From: Deltaproteobacteria bacterium
GTDB taxonomy: Bacteria; Desulfobacterota; Desulfobacteria; Desulfobacterales; UBA2156
Direction: 5' to 3'
DNA: 64,000 bases
NCBI GenBank assembly: GCA_019309485.1
Contig: JAFDGC010000009.1
Span: 7,380-71,379 of the forward strand
A model generated the notes under the pieces. That model ran no database searches. It was not told the DNA's origin and was given only the letters and a program-made list of their open reading frames with translations. The stretch's first letter is position 1. Each line of letters begins with the position of its first letter. The translations under genes and the position numbers were made by a program. This document shows positions 52,163 to 64,000 of the stretch, piece after piece.

Positions 52163-54043
52163 ATGGAAAATCATTTCAAATTTTCCGATACCCTGGCAAA
52201 TCGGCTCCTTTCGGGTAAAATGTTTTCCCATCTGGACGTTCGTTTCGGCCGGCTGATGCTCCGTCTTTCGGGTACCGAAGACGGGAGCCTTTTCCTGGCT
52301 GCGGCCCTGGTCAGCCGTGCCGCCGGAGAAGGGCACGTTTGTGTCGACCTGGAATCCATCGGGGGGAAACCCTTCACGGATGCACCGGGAAACCCGCCGG
52401 AACGGGTGCTTCCCAAGGCCGAGACCTGGAGGAAAACCTTGTCCGAAAGCCCCGTGGTGGGAGACGGAACGGCCTTTACGCCCCTGGTGCTGGACGGTGC
52501 CGGTCGGCTGTATCTTTACCGGTTATGGAAAGCCGAAACCACCTGCGCAACACATCTGCTGAAGCGGGCCCGCTCCCGGTATCCGACCGTTTCCGTGCAT
52601 CGGTTCAACGACGCCCTTGGGCGGCTTTTTCCCGGGGGCGCCGGAACATTCGACGACCGGCAGGCGGCAGCGGCCGCCGTGGCCGCCACCCGGAGGCTCT
52701 GCATCCTTTCCGGAGGTCCCGGAACAGGAAAGACCCATACGGCGGCAAAGATCATCGCCCTGATGCTTCTTCTCGAGATTTTCCCGAGACCTCGCATCTT
52801 CCTGGCCGCTCCCACCGGAAAAGCGGCGGCCCGCCTAAGAGAATCCATCCGTTCCGTCAAGGACTCACTTCCCATCAGCGATGCCCTCAAGATTATGATT
52901 CCCGAGGACGCCGCCACCCTCCACCGGATCCTGGGGCGCATTCCCGGGAGACCCGATTTCCGTTTTCATGAGAACAACCCGCTCCCTGCGGACCTGGTCA
53001 TCGTGGACGAAGCGTCCATGGTGGACCTGACCATGGCATCGGCGCTTTTCAAGGCCGTACCGGAATCGGCCGGAATCGTCCTCATGGGAGACAGCCACCA
53101 ACTGGCTTCCGTGGAGTCAGGGTATGTCCTGGGAGACATCTGCCAAGGGGCTTTTCTTGCCGGAAAAGAGAAAGGAGCGCCGAATGCCGAAAAAACGGGG
53201 GCGGAAATTTCCGGAAAAGCCCCTGATGCCGCCAACGATCCGAAAGACGGGCTTTCCGGCTGCATTGTTTTCCTCGAAAAAAATTATCGGTTTTCCGACA
53301 CCAGCGGCATCCGGCAGCTGAGCCGGGCCGTTGTCCAGGGGGATGGGGACGCGGTGATGGAGATCCTTCGCTCCGGAGCCTTCGATGATCTCCAATGGGT
53401 GGGGACCAATCCGTCGAAAGAATGGGAATCGAGTCTTTCCGGGGCGATTGTAAAAGGGTTCGGGCCGTGCGTGAACGCCCGGGATCCGGGACAGGCTCTA
53501 AAGGCATTGGAGGGATTCCGCATGCTTTCCGCCGTCAATCATGGGACCTTCGGCGTCACGGGCCTCAATGCGTTTGCGGAAACCCTCTTGCGCCGCCGGG
53601 GATGGATTCCGGGGGGGCGTCAGCGGTATGCCGCCGGATATCCGGGCAGGCCCATTCTCATTACCCGGAACCTTCATGAGCTCCGCCTTTTCAACGGTGA
53701 TACGGGAGTGATTTGGCGCGCCACTGATGGTGGTCTCTATGCGGTCTTTCCCGAAGAGGACGGGGAATGCCGGCGCGTAGCCATTCCCCGGCTCCCGGAG
53801 CACGAGACCGCCTACGCCGTGACGGTGCACAAGGCCCAGGGATCCGAGTTCGACGAAGTCCTCTTGATCCTTCCGGAACAGGATACCCCCCTTCTTACCC
53901 GGGAACTCCTGTACACGGGGATCACCCGGGCCCGTCACCGCCTGATCCTGTATGCCGGTGAGGGTGCCATTCGCCGCGCGGTGTCACGGCGGATCCAGCG
54001 GCGTTCAGGCCTGAAAGACGCCTTGTGGGGATCCGGAACTTAA
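52163..54043 (+). CDS. recD: Exodeoxyribonuclease V alpha subunit
   Basis: RecD is the 5'-3' SF1B helicase of RecBCD. The 626-residue protein has Walker A LSGGPGTGKTHTAAKI (about 188-203), VIVDEASMVDLTMA, GDSHQLASVESGYVLGDIC, and the late motif YAVTVHKAQGSEFDEVLLI with TGITRARHRLILY. It begins 4 bp after recB. Its length matches RecD rather than the longer RecD2. It overlaps the 3' end of the OsmC gene by 4 bp, convergent. Confidence 0.96.
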   Translation: MENHFKFSDTLANRLLSGKMFSHLDVRFGRLMLRLSGTEDGSLFLAAALVSRAAGEGHVCVDLESIGGKPFTDAPGNPPERVLPKAETWRKTLSESPVVGDGTAFTPLVLDGAGRLYLYRLWKAETTCATHLLKRARSRYPTVSVHRFNDALGRLFPGGAGTFDDRQAAAAAVAATRRLCILSGGPGTGKTHTAAKIIALMLLLEIFPRPRIFLAAPTGKAAARLRESIRSVKDSLPISDALKIMIPEDAATLHRILGRIPGRPDFRFHENNPLPADLVIVDEASMVDLTMASALFKAVPESAGIVLMGDSHQLASVESGYVLGDICQGAFLAGKEKGAPNAEKTGAEISGKAPDAANDPKDGLSGCIVFLEKNYRFSDTSGIRQLSRAVVQGDGDAVMEILRSGAFDDLQWVGTNPSKEWESSLSGAIVKGFGPCVNARDPGQALKALEGFRMLSAVNHGTFGVTGLNAFAETLLRRRGWIPGGRQRYAAGYPGRPILITRNLHELRLFNGDTGVIWRATDGGLYAVFPEEDGECRRVAIPRLPEHETAYAVTVHKAQGSEFDEVLLILPEQDTPLLTRELLYTGITRARHRLILYAGEGAIRRAVSRRIQRRSGLKDALWGSGT

Positions 54044-54468
54044 CCCGGCGCGGGGTTTTCTTCCGGCAGGATGCGGTGCTCTGTGGTGATCTCTGCCACG
54101 CCCCTGAGGGTCACCCCCACCGAACAGTATTTGTCCTGGGAAAGGGTGATGGCCTGTTCCACCGCCTTGGGCGTCAAGCCCTTTCCGGCCAGGCGAAAGA
54201 CCAGATGGATCTTTCGAAAGGTCCAGGGGGGATCTGGATCCTGTTCAGCCGTGGCGGTCACTTCCAAGAACGAGAGCGCCATTCGCTTTTTTTCAAGGAT
54301 CTGCACCACATCCACGGAAGAACAGGCCGAAAGCGCAACAAGGAGCATCTCGGAAGGCTTGACGCCGATTCCGTCGCTCTGCCCGGAAAGAACCACCGAA
54401 TGGTTGGTGGAATCGATCCCCACAAAATGCTTTCCCTCGATCCATCGCACCCTTGTCTTTGCCGCCAT
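54040..54468 (-). CDS. OsmC/Ohr family protein
   Basis: The 142-residue protein begins MAAKTRVRWIEGKHFVGID. The two conserved cysteines of OsmC-type thiol peroxidases are in LVALSACSSVDVVQIL and LSQDKYCSVGVTLRG. KPSEMLLVALSAC is characteristic of the YhfA-like subgroup, whose substrate is less clear than that of Ohr. ATG at 54468 has AGGAGG 6 nt upstream, so the six extra N-terminal codons of the longer frame are excluded. Confidence 0.92.
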   Translation of the reverse strand: MAAKTRVRWIEGKHFVGIDSTNHSVVLSGQSDGIGVKPSEMLLVALSACSSVDVVQILEKKRMALSFLEVTATAEQDPDPPWTFRKIHLVFRLAGKGLTPKAVEQAITLSQDKYCSVGVTLRGVAEITTEHRILPEENPAPG

Positions 54469-54562
54469 GTCACACCTCCTGCGCACCCTTTAAAAAAGGT
54501 TCATGTTGCATTATCGTTAATGAAGTCGTAACGGTCCTGTTCGGCTGCCTTGTATAGCGTGA

Positions 54563-54685
54563 CGGGGATGCTTCCCGCAATCCCCGCCTTTTAAGGCGGC
54601 GGGTCGAAGGAAGCTTTCTTAAAACGGACAATTTCCTTATCCGGAAGCTCCGCCTGTCAGGGCGAAGAAGTTCCGCGCGGCGAAG
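54563..54685 (+). repeat. Family B dispersed repeat, copy B2
   Basis: It runs from acggggatgcttcccg to gttccgcgcggcg. It carries hairpin ccccgccttttaaggcggcggg and a second, weaker one around ctccgcctgtcagggcg. It aligns with 27181-27290. It lies 20 bp before the DUF3786 start. Confidence 0.75.
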
Positions 54686-54704
54686 ATTAAGGAGGCGCAT
54701 CGTC

Positions 54705-55538
54705 ATGGTGGCCAAATCGGTCATGGATATTTTAAAGCACTTGGACAAATCCAACTGTCGGGAATGCGGCGAAAAAACGTGTCTGGCCTTTGCAAGCGAA
54801 GTTTTTAAAGGGCGAAAACCCCTCGTGGCATGCCCGAAGCTGGACAGGGACACCATCCGGCGGCTCACTCCCGAGAAGGAGCTTTGGGAGACACCGCCGC
54901 CCGAAGGGGAAGCGTACCTGAATGTGTTGAAGGCCGCCATGGCATCCGTGGACTTCGCCGAGGCGGCCCAAAGAACCGGGGGGCGTTTTACCGGCGACCG
55001 GTTGATCCTTCCCGTGATGGGAAAGCCCTTCGGCGTGGATGCCCGCGGAAACTTTTACGGGGATATCCATGTGAACCCGTGGATCGCCGTTCCCTTTCTG
55101 AATCATGTGCTTCACGGGAAAGGGGTTTCCCCGTCCGGGGAGTGGGCTTCATTTCGTGAACTGGAAGGGGGAAGGGAGCGATATCCCCTTTTTCAAAAAC
55201 GGTGCGAGGCGGCCATGAAACAGGTGGCCGACACCCATACGGGCTTATTCGACGACATGGTGCATCTTTTTGACGGAAAGGCCGTCTCCCCCCGGTTTCA
55301 GTCGGACATCTCCGTGGTGCTGCACCCGTTGCCGAAGATCCCGCTGATGATCTGCTACTGGCGACCCGAAGAGAATATGGGGTCCAGCCTCAACCTCTTC
55401 TTTGATACGTGTGCCGACCAGAACCTGGACATCGCATCCCTGTTCACCCTGGGCGTGGGTCTGGCCAGGATGCTGGAAAAGCTCGCCCTTCGCCACGGGT
55501 TCGGGGAAAAGATTCCGGATCGTCACGGAAAAGCGTGA
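54705..55538 (+). CDS. DUF3786 protein with N-terminal 4Fe-4S domain
   Basis: The 277-residue protein has an N-terminal four-cysteine Fe-S motif of the type seen in corrinoid/CODH-ACS subunits (NCRECGEKTCLAFASEV, then VACP at about 43). The DUF3786 domain follows (about 70-265), with GDIHVNPWIAVPFLNHVLHG and NLFFDTCADQNLDIASLFTLG. The family is found mainly in anaerobes and has no known function. AAGGAGG lies before ATG at 54705. The neighbours give no clue to pathway. Confidence 0.85.
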   Translation: MVAKSVMDILKHLDKSNCRECGEKTCLAFASEVFKGRKPLVACPKLDRDTIRRLTPEKELWETPPPEGEAYLNVLKAAMASVDFAEAAQRTGGRFTGDRLILPVMGKPFGVDARGNFYGDIHVNPWIAVPFLNHVLHGKGVSPSGEWASFRELEGGRERYPLFQKRCEAAMKQVADTHTGLFDDMVHLFDGKAVSPRFQSDISVVLHPLPKIPLMICYWRPEENMGSSLNLFFDTCADQNLDIASLFTLGVGLARMLEKLALRHGFGEKIPDRHGKA

Positions 55539-55657
55539 TTCGGTTTTTGACGTTTCTTCCCGGACGATTTTTCGGCCGGACACAATCCGTCCTTGTCTCC
55601 ACACCGGGTTTTTGATAACCTATATTTTTAAATTTATTTGTGGGACACGGTGCACAG

Positions 55658-56137
55658 ATGCGTGTAGGGATGGGATACGATGTCCACCCTCTGGTGGACG
55701 GAAGGGACCTGGTCATTGGCGGAGTGGAAATCCCTTTTGAAAAGGGCCTGTCCGGTCACTCCGATGCGGACGTTCTCCTGCACGCGATTTGCGACGCCCT
55801 CCTGGGGGCGTCGGGGCTTGGGGATATGGGAGAACATTTTCCGGACACGGATCCGCGATTCAAGGACATATCGAGCCGGACCCTTTTATCCCGGGTTTGG
55901 GACAAACTCCGGAACGCCGGTTTTCGGGTTGTCAATGTGGATGCAGTGGTGGCGGCCCAGGCGCCCCGGCTTTCTCCTTTTCGAGAACGAATGGTTGCGC
56001 TCGTGGGAAAGATCCTGGAGATGGAACCCGCCCGTGTCAATATCAAGTACACCACCACCGAGAAACTGGGGTTTATCGGAAGAGGAGAGGGGATCAGCGC
56101 CTTGTGTGTGGTCCTCCTGGAAGAAACCGTGGATTGA
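55658..56137 (+). CDS. ispF: 2-C-methyl-D-erythritol 2,4-cyclodiphosphate synthase
   Basis: This 159-residue trimeric zinc enzyme acts two steps after IspD. MRVGMGYDVHPLVDGRDLVIGGV opens the protein; the metal ligands are in GYDVH and GHSDADVLLHAICDAL. Later motifs are KYTTTEKLGFIGRGEGI. ATG at 55658 matches the family start and is preferred to GTG at 55640. cysS follows 11 bp after the stop. Confidence 0.96.
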   Translation: MRVGMGYDVHPLVDGRDLVIGGVEIPFEKGLSGHSDADVLLHAICDALLGASGLGDMGEHFPDTDPRFKDISSRTLLSRVWDKLRNAGFRVVNVDAVVAAQAPRLSPFRERMVALVGKILEMEPARVNIKYTTTEKLGFIGRGEGISALCVVLLEETVD

Positions 56138-56148
56138 AAAGAAAACGC

Positions 56149-57591
56149 ATGAGCATTTCCATTTACAATACCCTGACACGGAAAAAAGAGCCCTTTGTTC
56201 CCGCGGAACCCGGAAAAGTCCGTATGTACGTCTGCGGGCCCACGGTTTACGATTCCTGCCACATCGGGCACGCCCGATCCGTAGTGGTCTTCGACGTGAT
56301 CACCCGGTACCTCCGGCGCCGGGGTTTCGAAGTGATTTATGTTCGTAATTTTACGGACATCGACGATAAGATCATCCGCCGGGCGGCGGAGCTGAAGGTC
56401 GATCCCAAGGACCTGGCGGAACGATACATCCGGGAATTCCACCGGGACATGGACGCCCTGAAGGTGGAGCGGGCCACTTTAGAGCCCAAGGCCACCGAGC
56501 ATATTCCCCAGATCGTCCAGATCATCGAGCGCCTCATGGAAAAAGGATACGCCTATCAAGCGAACGGAGACGTCTTTTTCTCCGTGACCGCGTTTCCCGG
56601 CTACGGAAAACTCTCGGGACGCAAGCTGGAAGATATGGAGGCCGGGGCACGGGTGGAGGTGGATGAACGGAAACGCGACCCCTTCGATTTTGTTCTCTGG
56701 AAGGCCTCCAAGCCCGGGGAACCCGCCTGGGAAAGCCCCTGGGGCCCTGGACGGCCGGGTTGGCACATCGAGTGTTCGGCCATGAGCGCCGCATACCTCG
56801 GAGAAACCTTCGACATCCACGGCGGCGGGAAAGACCTCATCTTTCCGCACCACGAAAATGAAATCGCCCAATCCGAGGCGGCCTTTGGCCGCCCCTTCGT
56901 AACGTATTGGGTACACAACGGCTTCATCAACATCAATCATGAAAAAATGTCCAAATCTCTCGGGAACTTCCTTTTGATCCGGGATCTGCTCGAAACGTAT
57001 CCCCCGGAAGCCATCCGGCTTTTTCTCCTTTCCAGCCACTACCGCAGCCCCATCGATTTTACCCCCGGGCAAATGGAAGAAGCTCTAAGCGGGCTCGACA
57101 AGCTGTACGCCCTCCTGCAGCGGGCGCAGGCGGCTCTCAAACCGGATACCATGAAGGGGGAAGCGATGTTTTCCGGGGCGTATTGGGACCGTTTCTGCAA
57201 TGCCATGGACAACGACTTCAACACCGCCCAAGGTATCGGCGTGCTCTTCGATGCCGCCCGATCCGCCAATCGCCTCATGGACGAAACATCGGATCCCGGG
57301 CGCGATGATTTTCAGCGCCACATAGGGGGTACGGTTTCGCAAATCCGCGGGATGGGGGACGTTTTGGGGCTTTTCACCGAATCGGCGGAATCCTATTTTG
57401 AGTCCCGGCAGGTGCAATTGCAAAAAGAAAAGCCGGTGGACACCGCCGCCGTTGAAGCGCTGGTGGCCGAACGCGCCGCGGCCCGGCGCGCCAAGGACTG
57501 GGCCAGGGCAGATGCCATCCGCCGGCACCTCGAAGAAATGAATGTCATCTTGGAGGATCGTCAGGAAAAGACGATCTGGAAGCTCAAGTAA
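56149..57591 (+). CDS. cysS: Cysteinyl-tRNA synthetase
   Basis: The 480-residue class I synthetase has [17 protein letters not shown] (HIGH motif, about 29-45) and [10 protein letters not shown] (KMSKS, about 266-275). The zinc ligands include Cys30 and the ECSAMSA and [10 protein letters not shown] segments. ATG at 56149 gives the family start [16 protein letters not shown]; the longer frame reads into ispF. It is followed 12 bp later by uvrB. Confidence 0.97.
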   Translation: MSISIYNTLTRKKEPFVPAEPGKVRMYVCGPTVYDSCHIGHARSVVVFDVITRYLRRRGFEVIYVRNFTDIDDKIIRRAAELKVDPKDLAERYIREFHRDMDALKVERATLEPKATEHIPQIVQIIERLMEKGYAYQANGDVFFSVTAFPGYGKLSGRKLEDMEAGARVEVDERKRDPFDFVLWKASKPGEPAWESPWGPGRPGWHIECSAMSAAYLGETFDIHGGGKDLIFPHHENEIAQSEAAFGRPFVTYWVHNGFININHEKMSKSLGNFLLIRDLLETYPPEAIRLFLLSSHYRSPIDFTPGQMEEALSGLDKLYALLQRAQAALKPDTMKGEAMFSGAYWDRFCNAMDNDFNTAQGIGVLFDAARSANRLMDETSDPGRDDFQRHIGGTVSQIRGMGDVLGLFTESAESYFESRQVQLQKEKPVDTAAVEALVAERAAARRAKDWARADAIRRHLEEMNVILEDRQEKTIWKLK

Positions 57592-57603
57592 CGCTGATCC
57601 CCC

Positions 57604-59591
<1,988 letters not shown>

Positions 59592-59598
<7 letters not shown>

Positions 59599-61421
59599 AC
59601 GATAGTCAAGACCGTCCCCTGGAAGTCCTTCTGGAGCGGCTCCCGGATTCTCCCGGCGTCTATCTCATGAAAAGCCGGGCCGGTGAAATCCTTTACGTGG
59701 GAAAGGCCAGGAGTCTCAAGAAACGGGTATCCAGCTATTTTTCCGGATCCTTCCGGCTTGATCCCAAGACAGAGCTGCTGGTCACCCAGATCCATTCCTT
59801 TGAGACCATCCTCACCGAAACGGAGCAGGAAGCCCTCATCCTGGAGGCCAACCTCATTAAACGACATCGCCCCCGGTATAATGTATTTCATCGGGACGAC
59901 AAGCGCTATCCCTCCCTGCGCATGGATTTGAACGATCCCTATCCGGCCCTGGAGGTCGTGCGGCGGACCAAAAAGGACGGCGCCCTTTATTTCGGGCCCT
60001 TTGCTTCCGCCCAGGCGGTTCGGGAGACCTTGCGGATCATCCACCGCACCTTCAAGCTGCGGAAATGCAAAACGTATCCGCTCAAACCCCGATCCAGGCC
60101 CTGCCTGAACTACCAGATGGGCCAATGTCTCGGCCTGTGCGCCCAAAAGGTCCCTGAAAAGGATTACCGGAAGATTGTGGATGAAGTGGTCCTGTTTCTC
60201 AAAGGCCGCACCCCCCAGCTCATTTCCAAAATCGAAAAGGAGATGGAAACGGCGGCCCGGCGCCTCGATTTCGAAACGGCCGCCGTGTTGCGGGACAAGA
60301 AGTTCGCCCTGGAACGGACCCTGGAAAAACAGGTCTCCGTCTGCACCGATTTCAGGGACCGGGATGTCTTCGCCATCGCCCGAATCCCGGAGTTGACGGT
60401 GGTGACGCGCCTTCATGTCCGGGGTGGATTTCTCCTGGGAACCCAACACTTCGAATTCGGCCGGATCCTGTCCACGGATGCGGAAGCCCTGGGGTCTTTC
60501 ATCCGCGGATATTATGAAAAAGGACATTTCATCCCGGAGGAGATTTTAACGCCTGTGTCGTTGGAAGAGGGGGGGTGGATTCAAAAAACCCTTTCCGCCG
60601 CCAAGGGGCGCCGGATACAGCTGTCGGCCCCCCGTCGCGGGGAAAAGGCGCGCCTGGTGGGCATCGCGGCCCAAAACGCCGAAAACCGTTTGAAAACGCT
60701 GGCGGAGGCTGCAGCGTCGGATCTGGATCGTCTATTGCGGCTGAAGCGGCGGTTGGGGATGCCCGGGTTTCCGGAGCGCATCGAGTGCATCGACACGTCC
60801 ACCACTTTCGGGGTGGAACCGGTGGCGGGTCTCGTGGTTTTCGAAAAAGGGACGGCCAAGCCCTCTGCCTACCGGCATTACCGAATCCGCGGCGTTGAAC
60901 CCCCCGACGACTACGCCTTTATGGCCCAAGTGTTGCGCCGACGCTTCGTGGAAGGCGAAGAAAAAAAACTTCCGGACCTGTTGATGGTGGACGGCGGAAA
61001 GGGGCAGCTGAACGTGGCCGCCGCCGTCACCCGGGAACTGGGAATAGAAAACGCCTTTTTTATTATCGCCATCGCCAAGAAAGACCGGAAAAAAGGGGAG
61101 GGTGAAGACAAGATCTACACCCTTCAGCGGGCCGATCCGGTGCGATTCGGACGGGACGCGGATCTCTTGCGACTCCTCGAGCGCATCCGGGACGAAGCCC
61201 ATCGCTTCGCCATTACCTTTCATCGAAAAAAACGGCAGGACCGGGCCCTGCGCTCGGCCCTGGACGCCGTTCCCGGGATCGGAGAAAAAAGAAAAAAGGT
61301 ACTGCTGGCCCATTTCGGAGGGATCGACGGAATCCGGCGTGCCTCCCTGGATGAGATCGCCGCACTGCCTTCCATGACAAAAAACGCCGCCCGGTCCCTG
61401 CTGGAAGCTTTGAACCCGTAA
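59592..61421 (+). CDS. uvrC: Excinuclease ABC subunit C
   Basis: UvrC makes both incisions around a lesion. The 609-residue protein has the GIY-YIG domain ([19 protein letters not shown]), a UVR domain ([25 protein letters not shown], about 199-225), the RNase H-like domain ([11 protein letters not shown] and [12 protein letters not shown]) and C-terminal helix-hairpin-helix repeats ([17 protein letters not shown]). The GTG start at 59592 lies inside the uvrB end, so translation is coupled. Confidence 0.97.
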
Positions 61422-61431
61422 GACGAAATGA

Positions 61432-61468
61432 TGATGGAGTCGTAAGAAGGCCGCTTGTTACGGCTCCA

Positions 61469-61471
<3 letters not shown>
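61432..61471. terminator. Bidirectional terminator between uvrC and mdh
   Basis: tgatggagtcgtaa and ttacggctccatca form a 14-bp stem with one G-U or A-C position, around a 12-nt loop. The right arm overlaps the mdh stop codon. It serves two convergent genes. Confidence 0.65.
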
Positions 61472-62425
<954 letters not shown>

Positions 62426-62527
62426 TTATATGGTCCGTTTGGTTGATTCGGTTTAACGGATGAGTTGGGTCGGCCCTCGACCCCTCGACCCCTTGGCCCC
62501 TTGCCGAATCCGATCCGGCTTTGCGTG

Positions 62528-62556
62528 TTGACATTCGAAGGGGAATCACGTTAAGG
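62528..62556 (+). promoter_or_regulatory. Candidate promoter upstream of the YfcE-like gene
   Basis: TTGACA (62528-62533) is perfect; the -10 candidate TTAAGG at 62551-62556 after a 17-bp spacer is weak. Confidence 0.35.
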
Positions 62557-62578
62557 GCTCTTTTTACGGAGAAGCATT

Positions 62579-63058
62579 GTGAAAATCGGTGTCATTTCAG
62601 ATACGCACCTGCAGGCACCCGATGCGGCGTTGTTTCATCTGGTGCAAACCGTATTCAAGGATGTGGAGATGATCCTTCACGCCGGCGATTTGACGCGCCT
62701 GGCGGTTCTGGACGCATTTTCAGAAAAGGGCGTGGTGGCGGTTTGCGGCAACATGGACCGCAGCGATGTAGCGGGACGCCTCAAAGACCGGGAGCTCATC
62801 GAAGCCGCGGGATTCCGGATCGGATTGATTCACGGGTGGGGATCCAAGAAAGGGCTCGAAGAGCGGGTCCGGACGCAGTTTAAGGGGGTGGACGCCATTG
62901 TATACGGTCACAGTCATCAGGCGGCCAACCATGTGAAAGGCGGGGTGCTCATGTTCAATCCGGGCGCCTATTCGGGGAGTTTTTTGCTGGGTTCGAACGC
63001 TTCCGTGGGCATTCTCGAGCTGGGAGAGGGCATTACGGGAAAAATCATTGCCCTGTAA
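62579..63058 (+). CDS. YfcE/MJ0936-type metallophosphoesterase
   Basis: The 159-residue protein has the complete phosphoesterase motif set: VISDTHL (metal site Asp/His), HAGDLT, CGNMDR, GYGHSHQ replaced by IVYGHSHQA, and NPGAYS. It is a small phosphodiesterase with unknown natural substrate. The GTG start at 62579 has GGAG 8 nt before. It is 34 bp upstream of purC and probably cotranscribed with it. Confidence 0.92.
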   Translation: MKIGVISDTHLQAPDAALFHLVQTVFKDVEMILHAGDLTRLAVLDAFSEKGVVAVCGNMDRSDVAGRLKDRELIEAAGFRIGLIHGWGSKKGLEERVRTQFKGVDAIVYGHSHQAANHVKGGVLMFNPGAYSGSFLLGSNASVGILELGEGITGKIIAL

Positions 63059-63092
63059 ATCGGCATATTACGATTTCACAAAGGAAACAATC

Positions 63093-63989
63093 ATGGAAAC
63101 GACTGTCTTTGAAACCGATTTCCCGGAATTGACCCTCATGAAAAAAGGAAAGGTCCGGGACATGTACGATCTGGGGGACGCCATCCTCATGGTGGCCACG
63201 GACCGGATTTCGGCCTTTGACGTCATCATGACGGATCCCATTCCAGGCAAGGGGAAGATCCTGACCCGGATATCCCTGTTTTGGTTTCAGACCCTGGCGC
63301 CGGTGGTCGACAACCACCTGATCACGGCGGACGTAACGGCGTATCCCGCTTCCTGTCGCCCTTATGCATCGATTCTTGGGGGAAGGAGCATGCTCGTGAA
63401 AAAGGCGGATCCTCTTCCCATCGAATGCGTGGTGCGGGGATACCTCAGCGGGTCGGGCTGGAAGGCCTACCAGGAAACCGGGAGCGTATGCGGCATCCGG
63501 CTCCCGGCAGGGTTGAAGGAATCGGATCGCCTCCCCGAACCCGTTTTTACGCCTTCCACCAAGGAGGAACTCGGTTCGCACGACATCAACATCGATTTCG
63601 ATGAAGCCGCCCGGCGCATCGGAAAACCCTTGGCCGAGCGGGTCCGGGACGTAAGCCTTGCCCTCTACCAAAAGGGTGCGGATTTGGCCGAGCAAAAGGG
63701 AATTCTTATCGCCGACACCAAATTTGAATTCGGGCTCGTCGACGATGCATTGATTCTCATCGATGAGGTCCTCACCCCCGATTCTTCGAGATTTTGGCCC
63801 AAGGCGGAATACCGCCCCGGCGGGCCCCAGAAAAGCTTTGATAAGCAATACCTGCGGGATTACCTGGACTCCATCCGCTTCAATAAAAAGCCCCCTGCGC
63901 CCCCTCTCCCCAAGGAGGTGATCGACAACACCCGGGCCAGGTACATGGAAGCCCTCAAAAAATTGACCGGGGAGTCCCTTGCCGCCTGA
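63093..63989 (+). CDS. purC: Phosphoribosylaminoimidazole-succinocarboxamide synthase
   Basis: SAICAR synthetase of purine synthesis, ligating aspartate to CAIR with ATP. The 298-residue protein (longer yeast/ADE1-like form) has [42 protein letters not shown], and [18 protein letters not shown] at 63093 has AAAGGA 7 nt upstream and is preferred to the longer frame beginning at 63048. Confidence 0.96.
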   Translation: METTVFETDFPELTLMKKGKVRDMYDLGDAILMVATDRISAFDVIMTDPIPGKGKILTRISLFWFQTLAPVVDNHLITADVTAYPASCRPYASILGGRSMLVKKADPLPIECVVRGYLSGSGWKAYQETGSVCGIRLPAGLKESDRLPEPVFTPSTKEELGSHDINIDFDEAARRIGKPLAERVRDVSLALYQKGADLAEQKGILIADTKFEFGLVDDALILIDEVLTPDSSRFWPKAEYRPGGPQKSFDKQYLRDYLDSIRFNKKPPAPPLPKEVIDNTRARYMEALKKLTGESLAA

Positions 63990-64000
63990 TCCTCATCTCC

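Overview
The window is GC-rich chromosomal DNA, densely packed with housekeeping genes. I read it as an anaerobic deltaproteobacterium (Desulfobacterota, sulfate-reducer or syntroph type). The basis is a formate-tetrahydrofolate ligase, a DUF3786 protein with an N-terminal Fe-S domain, a tRNA-Sec gene, FolE2, TTG/GTG starts behind strong Shine-Dalgarno sites, and a YcaO-TPR protein and an HPr-domain fusion of the kind I associate with that group. The lineage is an inference; there is no rRNA gene. I see no prophage, intact insertion sequence or CRISPR array.

Layout. 1-1.5 kb: metallophosphoesterase (cut by the window edge) and prepilin peptidase. 1.9-5 kb: lon and tsaB. 5.2-6.6 kb: psd-pssA (phosphatidylethanolamine synthesis). 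6.8-10.1 kb: asd-greA-rpoZ-ttcA-like-folE2 in one tight run. 10-15.2 kb, minus strand: PBP4-type carboxypeptidase, dtd, a tandem SagB-type nitroreductase with a 3' frameshift, an internally deleted DUF2156 gene, and glycerate 2-kinase. 15.3-21.2 kb: AlgH/YqgE with a leader ORF and a CTG start, an unannotated 55-residue four-cysteine protein, a dynamin-like GTPase coupled to a ParA ATPase, and a YcaO-TPR protein. 21.4-27.1 kb: tRNA-Ala(CGC), hisB-hisA, the dnaG-rpoD operon, and a CAU tRNA. 27.4-31.8 kb: Nif3, a zinc-ribbon coiled-coil protein, RNase P RNA, an HPr-domain fusion, ispD, and a thioredoxin reductase remnant. 31.9-42.2 kb: fhs, a two-gene ABC exporter, an RNase II/R family nuclease, larC and an M20 peptidase. 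42.3-45.4 kb: selC, PilZ, an HD-GYP response regulator, a hotdog thioesterase. 45.4-54 kb: recC-recB-recD. 54-64 kb: OsmC, DUF3786, ispF-cysS-uvrB-uvrC, mdh, a YfcE-type phosphoesterase, purC.

How the genes fit together. DNA repair is heavily represented (RecBCD, UvrB, UvrC), as are the core transcription and replication factors (RpoD, RpoZ, GreA, DnaG). Isoprenoid genes ispD and ispF are split 25 kb apart. PilD, PilZ and HD-GYP suggest c-di-GMP-linked surface behaviour. The most unusual block is 15.3-21.2 kb. The most unusual noncoding feature is a set of dispersed hairpin-rich repeats (families A, B and C) that occupy most of the larger intergenic gaps. Several genes carry decay or rearrangement scars: the SagB frameshift, the DUF2156 deletion, the trxB tail, and a duplicated dtd start codon.
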